DNA of 64,000 nt from Pedobacter sp. PACM 27299 (GCF_001412655.1 NZ_CP012996.1:682001-746000); one strand, 5' to 3'. Shown: positions 36,934-45,336, counted from the stretch's first letter. Translations and numbers: made by a program. Notes: generated by a model from the sequence alone, not told the origin.

Positions 36934-38264
36934 TGTAGTAGTGATTTTATATTTCCGTTTGATTTGATTAATTGAATTTCGGCAATCTTATAGTTCAATA
37001 AGGCCTGGGTATAGCTGTTTTGTGCTTCTGTAAGTGCATTTTCTGTATCTAACAAGTCAGTTAAAGCAGCAAGACCATTGTTATAATTGTTTTGAGTGCT
37101 GTTGTAAATCTCCTGAGCAAGCAATACGTTTGCGCGTTGAGAGTTAATGGTATTTACACTGTTTTTCAATTGGATCTTTGCATTCTCATAAGCAAGGTTT
37201 AACGCATTGCGCGTCTCTCTTCTGTCTTCCGTTGCTTTTTTCAAATCTACATCTGCCTGACGAACTCTGGAACGGGTAGCGAAGCCATTGAAAATCGGTA
37301 CTTTTAAAGTTACACCAACTGCTGAGGCGCCATACCAGAAAGCTTCACCGTTTTTCTTAAATAAATCGAATTTATCGCTCTGTCCGGTGTAAGAATAGTT
37401 GGCTGCTAAAGCTAGCGTAGGGTAGTATTCTGCTACATAGGCCTTACGCTGTAAAGTCAGCAGGTCTTTTTGGATGTTTAGCAGTTTCATCTCCGTTCTG
37501 TTCTCCACGTTTACAGAATCTGCAAAAGTAGGAAGTGTCGGATTGTGGTCTAATTCTGATTTAGGTAATACAATTGCGGTTTCTACTGGCATGCCCATAG
37601 AGAACTTCAATTGGTTTTCTAATTGAACGATGGCGTTTAAAGTCTGCTCACGTCTGGTTTCCAGGTTGGTCAGGTTTACCTTGATTCTATCCACATCAAT
37701 TTTTCTGGCCAAACCGTTTTTGTACTGGTTGCCAATGATGTTTTCTACCACTTTCACATTTTTGATATTGGTATCGATCACATTCAGTTGCTGTCTGTTC
37801 ACCAATACCTGATAATAGTTGTTGGCTACCTGCTCAATGATCTGCTCGTCGGTTAACTCAGCGCTGGCATTATAATAGCTTTCACTGGTTCTGGCTGCTT
37901 TCAAACCAGTAAAAACCTGCTGGTTAAACAGCTGCTGGTTCAATTGCACACCTGCACTTGAATTCCATGCTCTACCCATTTTGAAGGCTAAATCTGGTCC
38001 AACTACCAACTGCCCAATGATTGGATTATACGTTAATCCGGCATTTCCAGTTACTGATGGAAGCGCCTGAGCTCTGACCTCCTCTGTTTTATAACGACCA
38101 CCTTCGATGTCCAATTTCGCTTTGCGCGTATTTGCACTGTTCTGAATGGCGTAGTTTAAGGCGTCTTTGAGAACCAGCGTTTGCTGTGCGCTTGCTACAT
38201 TAGATAATAATAATCCCAGCAGCAGTAGCGGGATCAGTCTTACCTGTTTAATTATAGTATTCAT
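36930..38264 (-). CDS. TolC family outer membrane efflux protein
   Basis: The 444-residue protein has a signal peptide (LLLSNVASAQ) and two structural repeats of long amphipathic helices (about 30-220 and 250-440), the TolC fold. It ends with LTEAQNSYTQALLNYKIAEIQL, a typical family tail. It is the second gene of the efflux operon, after tetR, and overlaps the adaptor gene by 4 bases. Confidence 0.93.
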   Translation of the reverse strand: MNTIIKQVRLIPLLLLGLLLSNVASAQQTLVLKDALNYAIQNSANTRKAKLDIEGGRYKTEEVRAQALPSVTGNAGLTYNPIIGQLVVGPDLAFKMGRAWNSSAGVQLNQQLFNQQVFTGLKAARTSESYYNASAELTDEQIIEQVANNYYQVLVNRQQLNVIDTNIKNVKVVENIIGNQYKNGLARKIDVDRIKVNLTNLETRREQTLNAIVQLENQLKFSMGMPVETAIVLPKSELDHNPTLPTFADSVNVENRTEMKLLNIQKDLLTLQRKAYVAEYYPTLALAANYSYTGQSDKFDLFKKNGEAFWYGASAVGVTLKVPIFNGFATRSRVRQADVDLKKATEDRRETRNALNLAYENAKIQLKNSVNTINSQRANVLLAQEIYNSTQNNYNNGLAALTDLLDTENALTEAQNSYTQALLNYKIAEIQLIKSNGNIKSLLQ

Positions 38265-38360
38265 GTTTATTATAATTTGTGGTCTATTGTTATGTAAATC
38301 CGTCTGTTATTTTATTGTTGTTCTTATCGTATTATTCATGACGTTTTAACCATGCTATGG

Positions 38361-38966
38361 TTATTTTAAGCCTTTGATAAATATCTTCGACAGCTGGTGC
38401 TGTTTCTCTAATATGGTCTTCATTTCCTTTTTGCTTGGGAATAACTCTTTATTGCCATGGAGTAAACATAGGGAAGTGATTCCCGCCTGACTGTCCAGAT
38501 AAAGCTCCGCTATTTTGTAAGGATCAACAGGAGCGATTTCGCCATTATCGATTGCACGCTGTAAAACTTTGGCATGGAAATCTTCATTTTTAGCCTTCAT
38601 CTCCAGGAATGATGCCCTAAGGCTATCAGAATTCAGAGAGGCATCCGGACTGCTGCCTGAAAGGTGCAGCATATAGTATTTTTGAAAATAACGATGTCTG
38701 ATCTCTACAAAAGCCGCTAAACATTCTTCTACTGTAGTTTTTGTGGCCTGATCTTTTTCCAGTGCTTCAAAATAATCGCTGAAAATCTTCACAATTACAG
38801 CCAGTACCAGACTGCTTTTGTCCGGGAAATAATAATATAAAGAGGGTTTAGAGACGGACAAATCGTCTGCTATTTCGTTCATTGTGGTTTTGTTGATGCC
38901 ATAATGCATAAACCGCTTGATTGCGCCCTCAATAATCAATTCTCTTTTTTTATCTGTCTCTACCAT
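38361..38966 (-). CDS. TetR family regulator of the efflux operon
   Basis: The 201-residue protein has the TetR helix-turn-helix (ATMNEIADDLSVSKPSLYYYFPDKSSL-like region at about 26-52) and a divergent C-terminal ligand domain. It is the first gene of the tetR-tolC-adaptor-permease operon, 96 bases ahead of tolC, so it probably represses its own operon until an effluxed compound binds. A -7 element TATTTTTG lies on the minus strand at the complement of 39005-39012, followed by a TGACT/AGTCA inverted pair that might be an operator. Confidence 0.88.
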   Translation of the reverse strand: MVETDKKRELIIEGAIKRFMHYGINKTTMNEIADDLSVSKPSLYYYFPDKSSLVLAVIVKIFSDYFEALEKDQATKTTVEECLAAFVEIRHRYFQKYYMLHLSGSSPDASLNSDSLRASFLEMKAKNEDFHAKVLQRAIDNGEIAPVDPYKIAELYLDSQAGITSLCLLHGNKELFPSKKEMKTILEKQHQLSKIFIKGLK

Positions 38967-39004
38967 TCTACTTTTCTACTTTCTGACTTTTTTATTTCAA
39001 CAGT

Positions 39005-39012
39005 CAAAAATA
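39005..39012 (-). promoter_or_regulatory. -7 element for the tetR-efflux operon
   Basis: On the minus strand this reads TATTTTTG, about 38 bases before the tetR start; no convincing -33 partner was found. Confidence 0.4.
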
Positions 39013-39105
39013 CTACCATAATTTATTAACTAGGATTTTGTCATGAAAATCCAATGAAAATTACTTTATGATGACATATTTATTCTGGCTGAGCTTTTAA
39101 TCCGC

Positions 39106-39690
39106 TTAGAAAGATGTCAGCAAACATTTTCTCTTTTGAAAGATGAGTTTAAACTGCTCTTTTCCTGGGAACATACTTTTGTCTTTAGACAGGATGTTGA
39201 AATGAATACCAGATAAGGCATCAATGAATATTTCGGTGGCGAGTTTAGTGTCACTGATAAAGAACTCTTTATTCGTGACCCCACGGCTAAATAAAGAGCC
39301 GATAATGATGAATTCGAAAGTTCTGGCCTTGTGGAATTTTTCCGCCAGGTTTTCTGGAAGTTCATTTCCTATGATCTGACTGGACTCCAGTATGTTGTAG
39401 TATTTTTGAATAAAAGCCTGTCTTTTTTGTAGCAGTTTAAGGACGCCTTCGCTAGCAGTTTTCGTTTTGTCAATAGATTTCACCAGATCTCTGCTGATGA
39501 TTTGCATGAGGTGCTCTATTGCACTTACATAGAGGCTGAGTTTATCAGGGAAATAATAATAAAGCAATGCTTTAGAGAAGGAAATGTCCTTTGCGATTTC
39601 GGTCATGGTAGTTTTTGCTAAACCATAATGGGCAAAACGCTTTAAAGCCGCCTCAATAATTAAAATTCTCTTCTTATCCTGATTTTCCAT
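39106..39690 (-). CDS. Second TetR family regulator
   Basis: The 194-residue protein is a paralogue of the neighbouring TetR (both start with a KKR-I-IEAA/GAxKRF-HYG pattern and share TTMxEIA and LYYYFPDK in the DNA-binding part), but the ligand domains differ. It is read in the same direction, 139 bases upstream of the first. It may have arisen by tandem duplication and have a different ligand. Its target may be its own promoter or the efflux operon. It has no other partner gene. Confidence 0.85.
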   Translation of the reverse strand: MENQDKKRILIIEAALKRFAHYGLAKTTMTEIAKDISFSKALLYYYFPDKLSLYVSAIEHLMQIISRDLVKSIDKTKTASEGVLKLLQKRQAFIQKYYNILESSQIIGNELPENLAEKFHKARTFEFIIIGSLFSRGVTNKEFFISDTKLATEIFIDALSGIHFNILSKDKSMFPGKEQFKLIFQKRKCLLTSF

Positions 39691-39784
39691 TTAGATTTTT
39701 TGTTCCCGCTGCGATGATAAATACTGTTCTTTAAACAATAGAGACGAAAAATAGGCAATTTTTTTAAATATTTATTTAATCATA

Positions 39785-39813
39785 TTGATTCCCCTCCCGA
39801 ACAATTACATTTG
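39785..39813 (+). promoter_or_regulatory. Promoter of murB
   Basis: TTG (39785-39787), an 18-base spacer and TACATTTG (39806-39813), 29 bases before the start codon. Confidence 0.6.
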
Positions 39814-39842
39814 TAGCCTATAGCAAATCTTTCATTTTAACT

Positions 39843-40859
39843 ATGAGTATCTTCCAACAAAATACTTCCCTTAAACCTTATAATACGTTTGGTATCGCTG
39901 TTAACGCCCGTTATTTTGCAGAAGTAATTACAGCTGCAGATTTGCAGGAACTGCTGAATTCAGAACTGCTCCATACACAGTCCTTATTGATTTTAGGAGG
40001 GGGCAGTAATGTCTTGTTGACCAAAGATTTTGGAGGATTGGCGCTAAAAGTGAGTATTCCAGGGATTTCTGCTGTGGCGGATGAGGATGAAGTGCTGGTT
40101 ACCGCAGGAGCTGGCGTAGTGTGGAATGATTTTGTGAATTACTGTGTGCAGTATGGTTATGCAGGTGTGGAGAATCTAACGCTGATTCCGGGTACGGTAG
40201 GAGCCTCTCCAATACAGAATATTGGTGCTTATGGCGTAGAACTGAAAGATGTATTTGAATCTTGTATCGGACTAGAGCTGGCTAGCGGTACATACAAGTC
40301 TTTTAGCCACGCAGATTGCCGCTTTGGCTATCGCGACAGCATTTTCAAAAATGAACTCAAGGGTCAATACCTGATTACCGAAGTTTGTTTTCGTTTAAGT
40401 CGTATAGCGAAAATTAATACGCAATATGGTGCTATTCAGGAGGAGTTGGCTAACCGCGGTATCAGTACACCAACCATCGCAGATGTATCTGCTGTGGTGG
40501 CTCATATCCGGGTGAGTAAATTACCCGATCCTTCTACGATAGGGAATGCCGGAAGCTTCTTTAAGAACCCGGTAATTGATCAGGTTGATTTTCAAAAGAT
40601 CTACGAAAAATTCCCGGAAGTTGTTCATTATCAAGTTCCTCAAGGTAAAGTGAAGCTGGCGGCAGGCTGGCTGATCGAGCAATGCGGCTTTAAAGGAAAG
40701 ATCGTCGGGGAAACAGGGACCTGGAAAAATCAGGCATTGGTACTTGTCAACCATGGACAGGCTACTGGACAGGAAGTGTACAGTTTTTCAGAAAACATTA
40801 TAAATACGGTGGAGGCCAAGTTTGGTGTAAGATTGGAAAGAGAAGTAAATATTTTGTGA
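39843..40859 (+). CDS. murB: UDP-N-acetylenolpyruvoylglucosamine reductase
   Basis: The 338-residue FAD enzyme reduces UDP-GlcNAc-enolpyruvate to UDP-MurNAc in peptidoglycan synthesis. The FAD motif GGGSNVLL (about 52-59), PGTVGASPIQNIGAYGVE (about 120) and the catalytic Ser region NAGSFFKNP (near 240) are present. The length and the AGWLIEQCGFKG motif fit the E. coli-like type I MurB. It stands alone. Confidence 0.95.
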   Translation: MSIFQQNTSLKPYNTFGIAVNARYFAEVITAADLQELLNSELLHTQSLLILGGGSNVLLTKDFGGLALKVSIPGISAVADEDEVLVTAGAGVVWNDFVNYCVQYGYAGVENLTLIPGTVGASPIQNIGAYGVELKDVFESCIGLELASGTYKSFSHADCRFGYRDSIFKNELKGQYLITEVCFRLSRIAKINTQYGAIQEELANRGISTPTIADVSAVVAHIRVSKLPDPSTIGNAGSFFKNPVIDQVDFQKIYEKFPEVVHYQVPQGKVKLAAGWLIEQCGFKGKIVGETGTWKNQALVLVNHGQATGQEVYSFSENIINTVEAKFGVRLEREVNIL

Positions 40860-41028
40860 CATAGGGCTCGTAGTTATAGCTAACCCCGAAAAACAATTTC
40901 TTAATATTGGTGTTGATTTTTTGGTACTAATGTTGTATAGCCTTTGGTGTGTAAGATTGAACAAACTAGCGAGCGCCACTCATAAATCTTTGTTTGTTTG
41001 CCTTTTTAACCATAAAACTTAAAACATT

Positions 41029-41559
41029 ATGACAAAAAATGAATTCAACCTCCAACTAAACGACCATTCGGTTTCTTTGCAGTCATTCGCTTTAAATTTT
41101 ACCAAAGATATTGAGGATGCAAATGACTTAGTACAGGACACCATGTTGAAAGCTGTAACTTACTACAGTAAATTTAAAGAAGGTACCAATTTAAAAGGAT
41201 GGTTATTTACCATCATGAAAAATACCTTCATCAATAATTACAGACGACTGGTGAAAACCAACGCTTTAATTACAAAATCTGACGATATCTCTTCTGCTAA
41301 TCTGCACTACAGTGCTTCTAAAAATACGAGCGACAGCAAGTTCATCATAGGCGACATCAATAAAGCTTTAGCTACGCTTCAGCCAGAATATTATGTGCCA
41401 TTTATCAAATACTTTGAAGGGTATAAATACCATGAGATTGCGGAGATTTTAGATATTCCAATTGGAACTGTAAAAACCAGAATCCATGTAGCCCGCCAGA
41501 TCCTTAAAAAATATCTGAAGACTTATTCAAAAGAAATCTTGGGAGCCGAAATCATGTAA
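41029..41559 (+). CDS. ECF-type sigma-70 family RNA polymerase sigma factor
   Basis: The 176-residue protein has sigma region 2 (DANDLVQDTMLKAVTYYSKF, about 31-50, and WLFTIMKNTFINNYRR) and region 4 (LQPEYYVPFIKYFEGYKYHEIAEILDIPIGTVKTRI), with no region 3. The wording is that of the small sigma factor that many Bacteroidota carry beside carotenoid genes, and the next gene here is a lycopene-cyclase-domain protein. No anti-sigma gene is adjacent. A light- or stress-dependent role is therefore an inference from context. A terminator separates it from the cyclase gene. Confidence 0.88.
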   Translation: MTKNEFNLQLNDHSVSLQSFALNFTKDIEDANDLVQDTMLKAVTYYSKFKEGTNLKGWLFTIMKNTFINNYRRLVKTNALITKSDDISSANLHYSASKNTSDSKFIIGDINKALATLQPEYYVPFIKYFEGYKYHEIAEILDIPIGTVKTRIHVARQILKKYLKTYSKEILGAEIM

Positions 41560-41578
41560 TCCTGAAGAAAAGATATAT

Positions 41579-41612
41579 AAAGTGCCTTAATGTAATGTTG
41601 AGGCACTTTTTT
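41579..41612 (+). terminator. Terminator of the ECF sigma gene
   Basis: A 12-bp stem (41579-41590 with 41598-41609, one mismatch/G-T pair) and a 7-base loop followed by T8. Confidence 0.85.
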
Positions 41613-41677
41613 TTGCTCAAAAAAGAAAATTGCTAAACGGGGTCAAAAGCATATTTTTGGGCTAAACTAAATGATCA

Positions 41678-42349
41678 ATGAACCTTACTTATCTGCTGTT
41701 GGCATTGGGTATGCTGCTGATTCCCATCTTGCTGCTCTTTGTTAAAAAAACAAACCTCAACCAAACCATAAAATTTGCCATTCCTGCGGTGCTTGTCACT
41801 GGGTTACTCTTTTCCTTTTTCGCTACATTGTTCGTGATTTTTGGTGCATGGGTCTTTAATCCTACTTATTTATCAGGCATTTCTATTTGGTTGATCCCAG
41901 CAGAAGAAATGCTGTTTTATATGACGAGCTGCCTGGCAGGAATTGCCATCTATCAGGGATTAAACGTATTTTTTCCAGAAAACTCCCTGGATAAATTCAG
42001 CCTTTCAATGAGTAACCTGATGCTGGGGATTTGTATCGCCATGCTCTTTTTTGCGCACCTGAAATGGTATAGCACAGTGACCTTTGGCTTTCTTTTTATA
42101 TTGATCCTTTACATAGAATACGTCAATAAATTGCGATTTAGTTATCGGTTTTACCGGGCCTATGTATTGAGTTTAGTGCTATTTTATATAGCTTATGGTG
42201 TAATTTCCCTACTTCCGGTGATCTCCTATAAGGACACGCTTGATTTACGAATCGGTTATATTCCTTTTGAAAGTCATTTTTACTTTATGGGGATGCTGCT
42301 ATTGAGTGTTTATTTATTTGAATGGTTTAAAAGCAGGGCTAAAGGCTAA
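41678..42349 (+). CDS. Lycopene cyclase domain-containing membrane protein (CrtYcd-like)
   Basis: The 223-residue protein has about seven membrane helices. FNPTYLSGISIWLIPAEEMLFY (about 67-88) matches the first catalytic repeat of heterodimeric/fused lycopene cyclases (PxEE). The second repeat appears as IGYIPFESHFYF (about 190), where the usual motif is PVEDxxY, so one acidic residue is replaced by Ser. Such proteins cyclise the ends of lycopene to beta-carotene. No phytoene synthase or desaturase gene lies in the window, so the substrate must come from elsewhere, or the protein has another role. The next gene overlaps by one base. Confidence 0.8.
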   Translation: MNLTYLLLALGMLLIPILLLFVKKTNLNQTIKFAIPAVLVTGLLFSFFATLFVIFGAWVFNPTYLSGISIWLIPAEEMLFYMTSCLAGIAIYQGLNVFFPENSLDKFSLSMSNLMLGICIAMLFFAHLKWYSTVTFGFLFILILYIEYVNKLRFSYRFYRAYVLSLVLFYIAYGVISLLPVISYKDTLDLRIGYIPFESHFYFMGMLLLSVYLFEWFKSRAKG

Positions 42350-42585
42350 TGGAATTACCACTGTATAGTAAACAGCAATTGGCTTTACGCAATGGACAGG
42401 ACAAACCGGAGATCTGGGTGGCTTATCAAGGGATCATTTATGAGGTAACGGAAAGTCGGCTATGGCGAAACGGAAAGCACTATGAACATTGGGCAGGGCA
42501 GGACCTCACGGAGGAACTCGCCGATGCACCGCATACAGAAACTGTCTTTGAAAAATTCAAAGCAGTGGGGAAATTGAAAGTATAA
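42349..42585 (+). CDS. Cytochrome b5-like heme/steroid-binding domain protein
   Basis: The 78-residue protein is a stand-alone cytochrome b5-like domain: VAYQGIIYEVTES, then LWRNGKHYEHWAGQDLTEEL with a likely heme-ligand His, and DAPHTE with the second. No membrane anchor is present. Its ATG overlaps the stop of the lycopene-cyclase-type gene by one base, so the two are translationally coupled. It may donate electrons to an oxygenase or simply bind heme or an isoprenoid; only the fold is firmly supported. Confidence 0.82.
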   Translation: MELPLYSKQQLALRNGQDKPEIWVAYQGIIYEVTESRLWRNGKHYEHWAGQDLTEELADAPHTETVFEKFKAVGKLKV

Positions 42586-42616
42586 AAAGGAGTGCTGATT
42601 TTCAGCACTCCTTTTT
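42584..42616. terminator. Terminator after the cytochrome b5-like gene
   Basis: A perfect 15-bp inverted repeat (42584-42598 with 42602-42616) with a 3-base loop, A and T runs at the ends, able to work in both directions between convergent genes. Confidence 0.92.
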
Positions 42617-42675
42617 ATTTTAAGCCGCAATCACTCTATTTGAGACAATATAGCAGGCTGGTTATAGGTTTTCAA

Positions 42676-43596
42676 CTAAGCTTCAATCGTAAATGAACTC
42701 AGTTTCACAAATTCCTGAATACGGGCTGCAACTTCTTCATCCGTTAAGTTTAAGATTTTTTCTGTTCCGAATTTCTCTACACAGAAAGAAGCCAAAGCAG
42801 AACCATAGATGATGGCATTCTTCATGTTGTTGAAGTTTACCGTTCCTACTTTTGCCAGATAGCCGATAAAACCACCTGCGAAAGTATCACCAGCTCCTGT
42901 TGGATCAAATACTTCTGCTAATGGCAATGCCGGTGCAGAGAATATTTTGTCTTCATGGAATAACAATGCACCGTGCTCACCTTTTTTGATGATCAGGTAC
43001 TTTGGACCCATTGCTAAGATTTTCTTAGCAGCTTTCACCAATGAATATTCTCCTGACAATTGACGGGCTTCTTCATCATTGATGGTCAATACATCTACCA
43101 ATTTGATGGTTTCTAAAAGATCATCCATCATGATGTCCATCCAGAAGTTCATCGTATCCAAAACAATGAGTTTTGGTCTGTTTTTTAATCTTTCTATCAC
43201 CGTACGCTGGATCACTGGTGTTAGGTTACCTAACATCAGGTACTCACAATCCTGGTAATTCTCCGGAATGATCGGATCGAAATCTGCTAAAACATTCAGC
43301 TCAGTGACTAGAGTGTCTCTGCTGTTCATGTCATTGTGGTATTTTCCTGACCAGAAGAAAGATTTTTCTCCTTCTTTTATTTGTAATCCTTCGGTATCAA
43401 TTCCGTGTGTATTAAATGTATCAATGTCTTCTTTATGGAAGTCATCACCAACAACAGCGACGATTTTCACCTTATCATAAAAATAAGATGCAGCTAAACT
43501 TGCGTAAGTAGCGGCTCCACCGACTATCTTATCTGTTTTTCCGAAGGGAGTTTCAATAGCATCGAATGCCACAGTCCCTATGATTATCAGGCTCAT
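42676..43596 (-). CDS. PfkB/ribokinase-family sugar or nucleoside kinase
   Basis: The 306-residue kinase starts with a GTVAFD segment and GGAATYAS (the substrate-side Gly-Gly motif, about 27-34) and carries the PfkB signature 2 DPTGAGDTFAGG near 230, including the catalytic Asp. It phosphorylates a sugar or nucleoside; the specific substrate cannot be told. It is monocistronic and converges on the cytochrome b5-like gene. Confidence 0.88.
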   Translation of the reverse strand: MSLIIIGTVAFDAIETPFGKTDKIVGGAATYASLAASYFYDKVKIVAVVGDDFHKEDIDTFNTHGIDTEGLQIKEGEKSFFWSGKYHNDMNSRDTLVTELNVLADFDPIIPENYQDCEYLMLGNLTPVIQRTVIERLKNRPKLIVLDTMNFWMDIMMDDLLETIKLVDVLTINDEEARQLSGEYSLVKAAKKILAMGPKYLIIKKGEHGALLFHEDKIFSAPALPLAEVFDPTGAGDTFAGGFIGYLAKVGTVNFNNMKNAIIYGSALASFCVEKFGTEKILNLTDEEVAARIQEFVKLSSFTIEA

Positions 43597-43740
43597 AGAT
43601 ATTTTCTTAAAATTATTTTAAAATATTTCGTTACAAATATTGCATAAATAAATTAAAACCCCTAATATTGCATTCCCAAAACGAACGAAACTTAATGTTG
43701 TTTAAGACTTCAAAAAGCCGTTTATTTTGGTAGCCAGTAC

Positions 43741-43814
43741 TCCTTCTTAGCTCAGCTGGTTAGAGCATCTGACTGTTAATCAGAGGGTCGCTGGTTCGAG
43801 CCCAGCAGAGGGAG
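43741..43814 (+). tRNA. tRNA-Asn (GTT anticodon)
   Basis: The 74-base cloverleaf is complete: acceptor 43741-43747 pairs with 43807-43813, D arm 43750-43766, anticodon stem 43768-43772 with 43780-43784 around loop CTGTTAA (anticodon GTT at 43775-43777), T arm 43790-43806 with TTCGAGC loop, discriminator G at 43814. CCA is not encoded. A terminator follows. Confidence 0.97.
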
Positions 43815-43824
43815 CAAAATTTGA

Positions 43825-43857
43825 AAGCCTTTCAGTGAAAACTGAAAGGCTTTTTTT
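43825..43857 (+). terminator. Terminator of tRNA-Asn
   Basis: A perfect 12-bp stem (43825-43836 with 43841-43852), GAAA loop and T7 tail. Confidence 0.92.
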
Positions 43858-43892
43858 GTTAAATGCGATTTAAAATTAAACAGGCTATTGTC

Positions 43893-43918
43893 GGATCAAT
43901 GCCAAAAGTTGTGGAGCA
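43893..43918 (+). repeat. IS terminal inverted repeat, displaced end of copy 1
   Basis: A 26-base end beginning GGATCAATGCC and ending GTGGAGCA, identical base for base to 43963-43988. Confidence 0.9.
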
Positions 43919-43939
43919 AGAGATAAAATTATAGCTTTG
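43909..43939 (+). promoter_or_regulatory. IS transposase promoter, now facing antisense to copy 1
   Basis: TTG (43909-43911, inside the inverted repeat), 20-base spacer, TAGCTTTG (43932-43939). The same layout occurs in copy 2 on the minus strand. Here it points into the 3' end of a minus-strand transposase gene. Confidence 0.65.
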
Positions 43940-43954
43940 TCTATCTATATCCCA

Positions 43955-43962
43955 TTTTATTT
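43955..43962 (+). repeat. 8-base target duplication, first copy
   Basis: TTTTATTT; its reverse complement AAATAAAA stands at 45337-45344 against copy 2. The pair is best read as the target duplication of copy 2, separated by a later inversion. Confidence 0.7.
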
Positions 43963-43988
43963 GGATCAATGCCAAAAGTTGTGGAGCA
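43963..43988 (+). repeat. IS terminal inverted repeat, 3' end of copy 1
   Basis: 26-base end identical to 43893-43918 and differing from the copy 2 ends at a few positions (GCCAAAAG here, CCCAAATG there). Confidence 0.9.
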
Positions 43989-44006
43989 GTGGTTTGAATT
44001 TCGCTG

Positions 44007-44999
44007 TTAAGCATACAATTGTGTAAGTCTGAAAAGGAAGAATTCAATATTTTTGACGCCTCTAAACTGAGCTCTAAAAGCTTTGATTTTGGCGTTGAAA
44101 GATTCGGCAGAAGCGTTTGTAGATCTGCGATCAAAGTAGTTTAATATGGTCTGATAATGATTCTGTATCGATCTTGCAATGGTGTTGAAAGCCTTGAAGC
44201 CAGTTTGCCTGACTCTTTCGTGCCATTTAGCCAGCTTGGCCAGTGCAAAGACCTTATTCTTTGTGTTTTCAAATAGCTGACTAAGCCCCATACTCAGCCC
44301 ATATGCTGTTTTAAGATCAGGAAATCTTTCAAATAGAAGCTCAGCACGATCCTTTTGGCTTTGGGTCCAATCGGCAGGCTTTTTATACAATACGTATCTT
44401 CCCCTGGCGAGTAATTGCTTGACCGTATCCCCGTTATGGAGTACTTCCGGATGAAAAGGGTGGCCTGTTTTCTTTGATTGCTCAATGGCTTCATTTTCGA
44501 TATCCATCGCTTCCCATCTATGTTTAATCCGCATTTCCTGTAGCGCTTCGGTAGCCAGTTTCTGCACATGGAAACGGTCAGTGACTCTGATAGCTCCTGG
44601 AAAACAACGTTTGCAGATTAGTTCCATATTACCTGCCATATCCAGGGTAATCTCGGTCACCTTTTTTCTCAGCCGTTCAGGAATTTGTTGCAATACAGAA
44701 ATCACCGTTTCGGCTTTAGTTCCCGCTACAATAGCCACGATAGCCCCTTTTTTACCTTTAGCAGCTTTATTGGTGATAATAGTATAAAGTTCACCATGGG
44801 ACAGACTGGTTTCATCAATGGAGAGCTGTTCACCAAGATTCTCCGGGTATAATAGCCATTGTTTTGCATGTGCTTTTTGATCCCAGCTTTTAAAGTCGCT
44901 GAGGTAATCACGGTACTGACGAAGCAGGTTTTTGACCTTTACACCATAAAATGAACTGATCGTATCAACGCTACTCGGGGCTGTATCGATTGATTTCTT
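44007..44999 (-). CDS. IS copy 1 transposase, second frame (DDE catalytic part)
   Basis: The open frame runs from just after a TAA at 45000-45002 to 44007, about 330 codons. It contains the DDE residues of ISL3-type transposases: SIDETSLSHGELY (first Asp), TLDMAGNMELI (second Asp), DRFHVQKLA, and STNASAESFNAKIKAFR (Glu). Upstream of the GTG at 44738 there is no ATG, GTG or TTG, and that codon lies after the first catalytic Asp. Active protein must therefore come from frame change out of ORF1 (end at 44971), +1 at the shared T6A4G tract. Both copies show the same arrangement, so it is native to the element. Confidence 0.85.
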   Translation of the reverse strand, partial: KKSIDTAPSSVDTISSFYGVKVKNLLRQYRDYLSDFKSWDQKAHAKQWLLYPENLGEQLSIDETSLSHGELYTIITNKAAKGKKGAIVAIVAGTKAETVISVLQQIPERLRKKVTEITLDMAGNMELICKRCFPGAIRVTDRFHVQKLATEALQEMRIKHRWEAMDIENEAIEQSKKTGHPFHPEVLHNGDTVKQLLARGRYVLYKKPADWTQSQKDRAELLFERFPDLKTAYGLSMGLSQLFENTKNKVFALAKLAKWHERVRQTGFKAFNTIARSIQNHYQTILNYFDRRSTNASAESFNAKIKAFRAQFRGVKNIEFFLFRLTQLYA

Positions 45000-45336
45000 T
45001 TAAAAAAGCCGCGAAATCTCCTGTCATTCGCGTTCCTTTCTCAACTAAAGTCCAATCCCGGTAGATCACTTTGCCGCTTTCCAAATTGATCCAGCGCCGG
45101 CGTTTGATATGATAGAAGACCTTATGTCCACGAATGGGGAAATCCTGAACCACGATCTGCGGGAAAAAACCTTTTGACTGCACCTTGAGCGAGCCCCATT
45201 CTGTAGGCAGTTGATTGAGTTCTTCCAACTGAATATGAAAAGTGTCAGGGTCTTCAATGGCATTGGTAAATTCAAAATTCTCTATGATAAATTCCGGTAA
45301 AAACAGACGAAGTAAAGTGGTGCTCGCAGAAGGCAT
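44971..45336 (-). CDS. IS copy 1 transposase, N-terminal frame
   Basis: From the ATG at 45336 the frame has 121 codons (MPSASTT... ending INRYSPE). It matches ORF1 of copy 2 over its whole length (LFLPEFIIENFEF, FPQIVVQDFPIRGHKVF, NWTLVEKGT-like segment). This corresponds to what annotation pipelines call the ISAon1 family transposase N-terminal region protein, a probable DNA-binding part. A start at 45357 would lie in the inverted repeat of copy 2 and is rejected. The native promoter has been lost, so expression is doubtful. Confidence 0.82.
   Translation of the reverse strand: MPSASTTLLRLFLPEFIIENFEFTNAIEDPDTFHIQLEELNQLPTEWGSLKVQSKGFFPQIVVQDFPIRGHKVFYHIKRRRWINLESGKVIYRDWTLVEKGTRMTGDFAAFLKEINRYSPE

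Larger units (their letters stand above)
43893..43962 (+). mobile_element. Displaced 5' end of IS copy 1 (inverted repeat plus 44-bp promoter segment)
   Basis: These 70 bases are a terminal inverted repeat (43893-43918, identical to that at 43963-43988) followed by 44 bases. In the complete copy 2, exactly 44 bases separate the inverted repeat from the transposase ATG, and the two 44-base segments agree at about 30 of 44 positions. So this is the transposase-proximal end of copy 1, cut immediately before the start codon and lying inverted beside the other end of the same element. It contains an intact promoter pointing right. Confidence 0.85.

Noticed and set aside
43859..44134. Short minus-strand frame crossing both IS ends next to tRNA-Asn
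   Set aside because: It only translates inverted repeats and the 44-base promoter segment; no independent gene.
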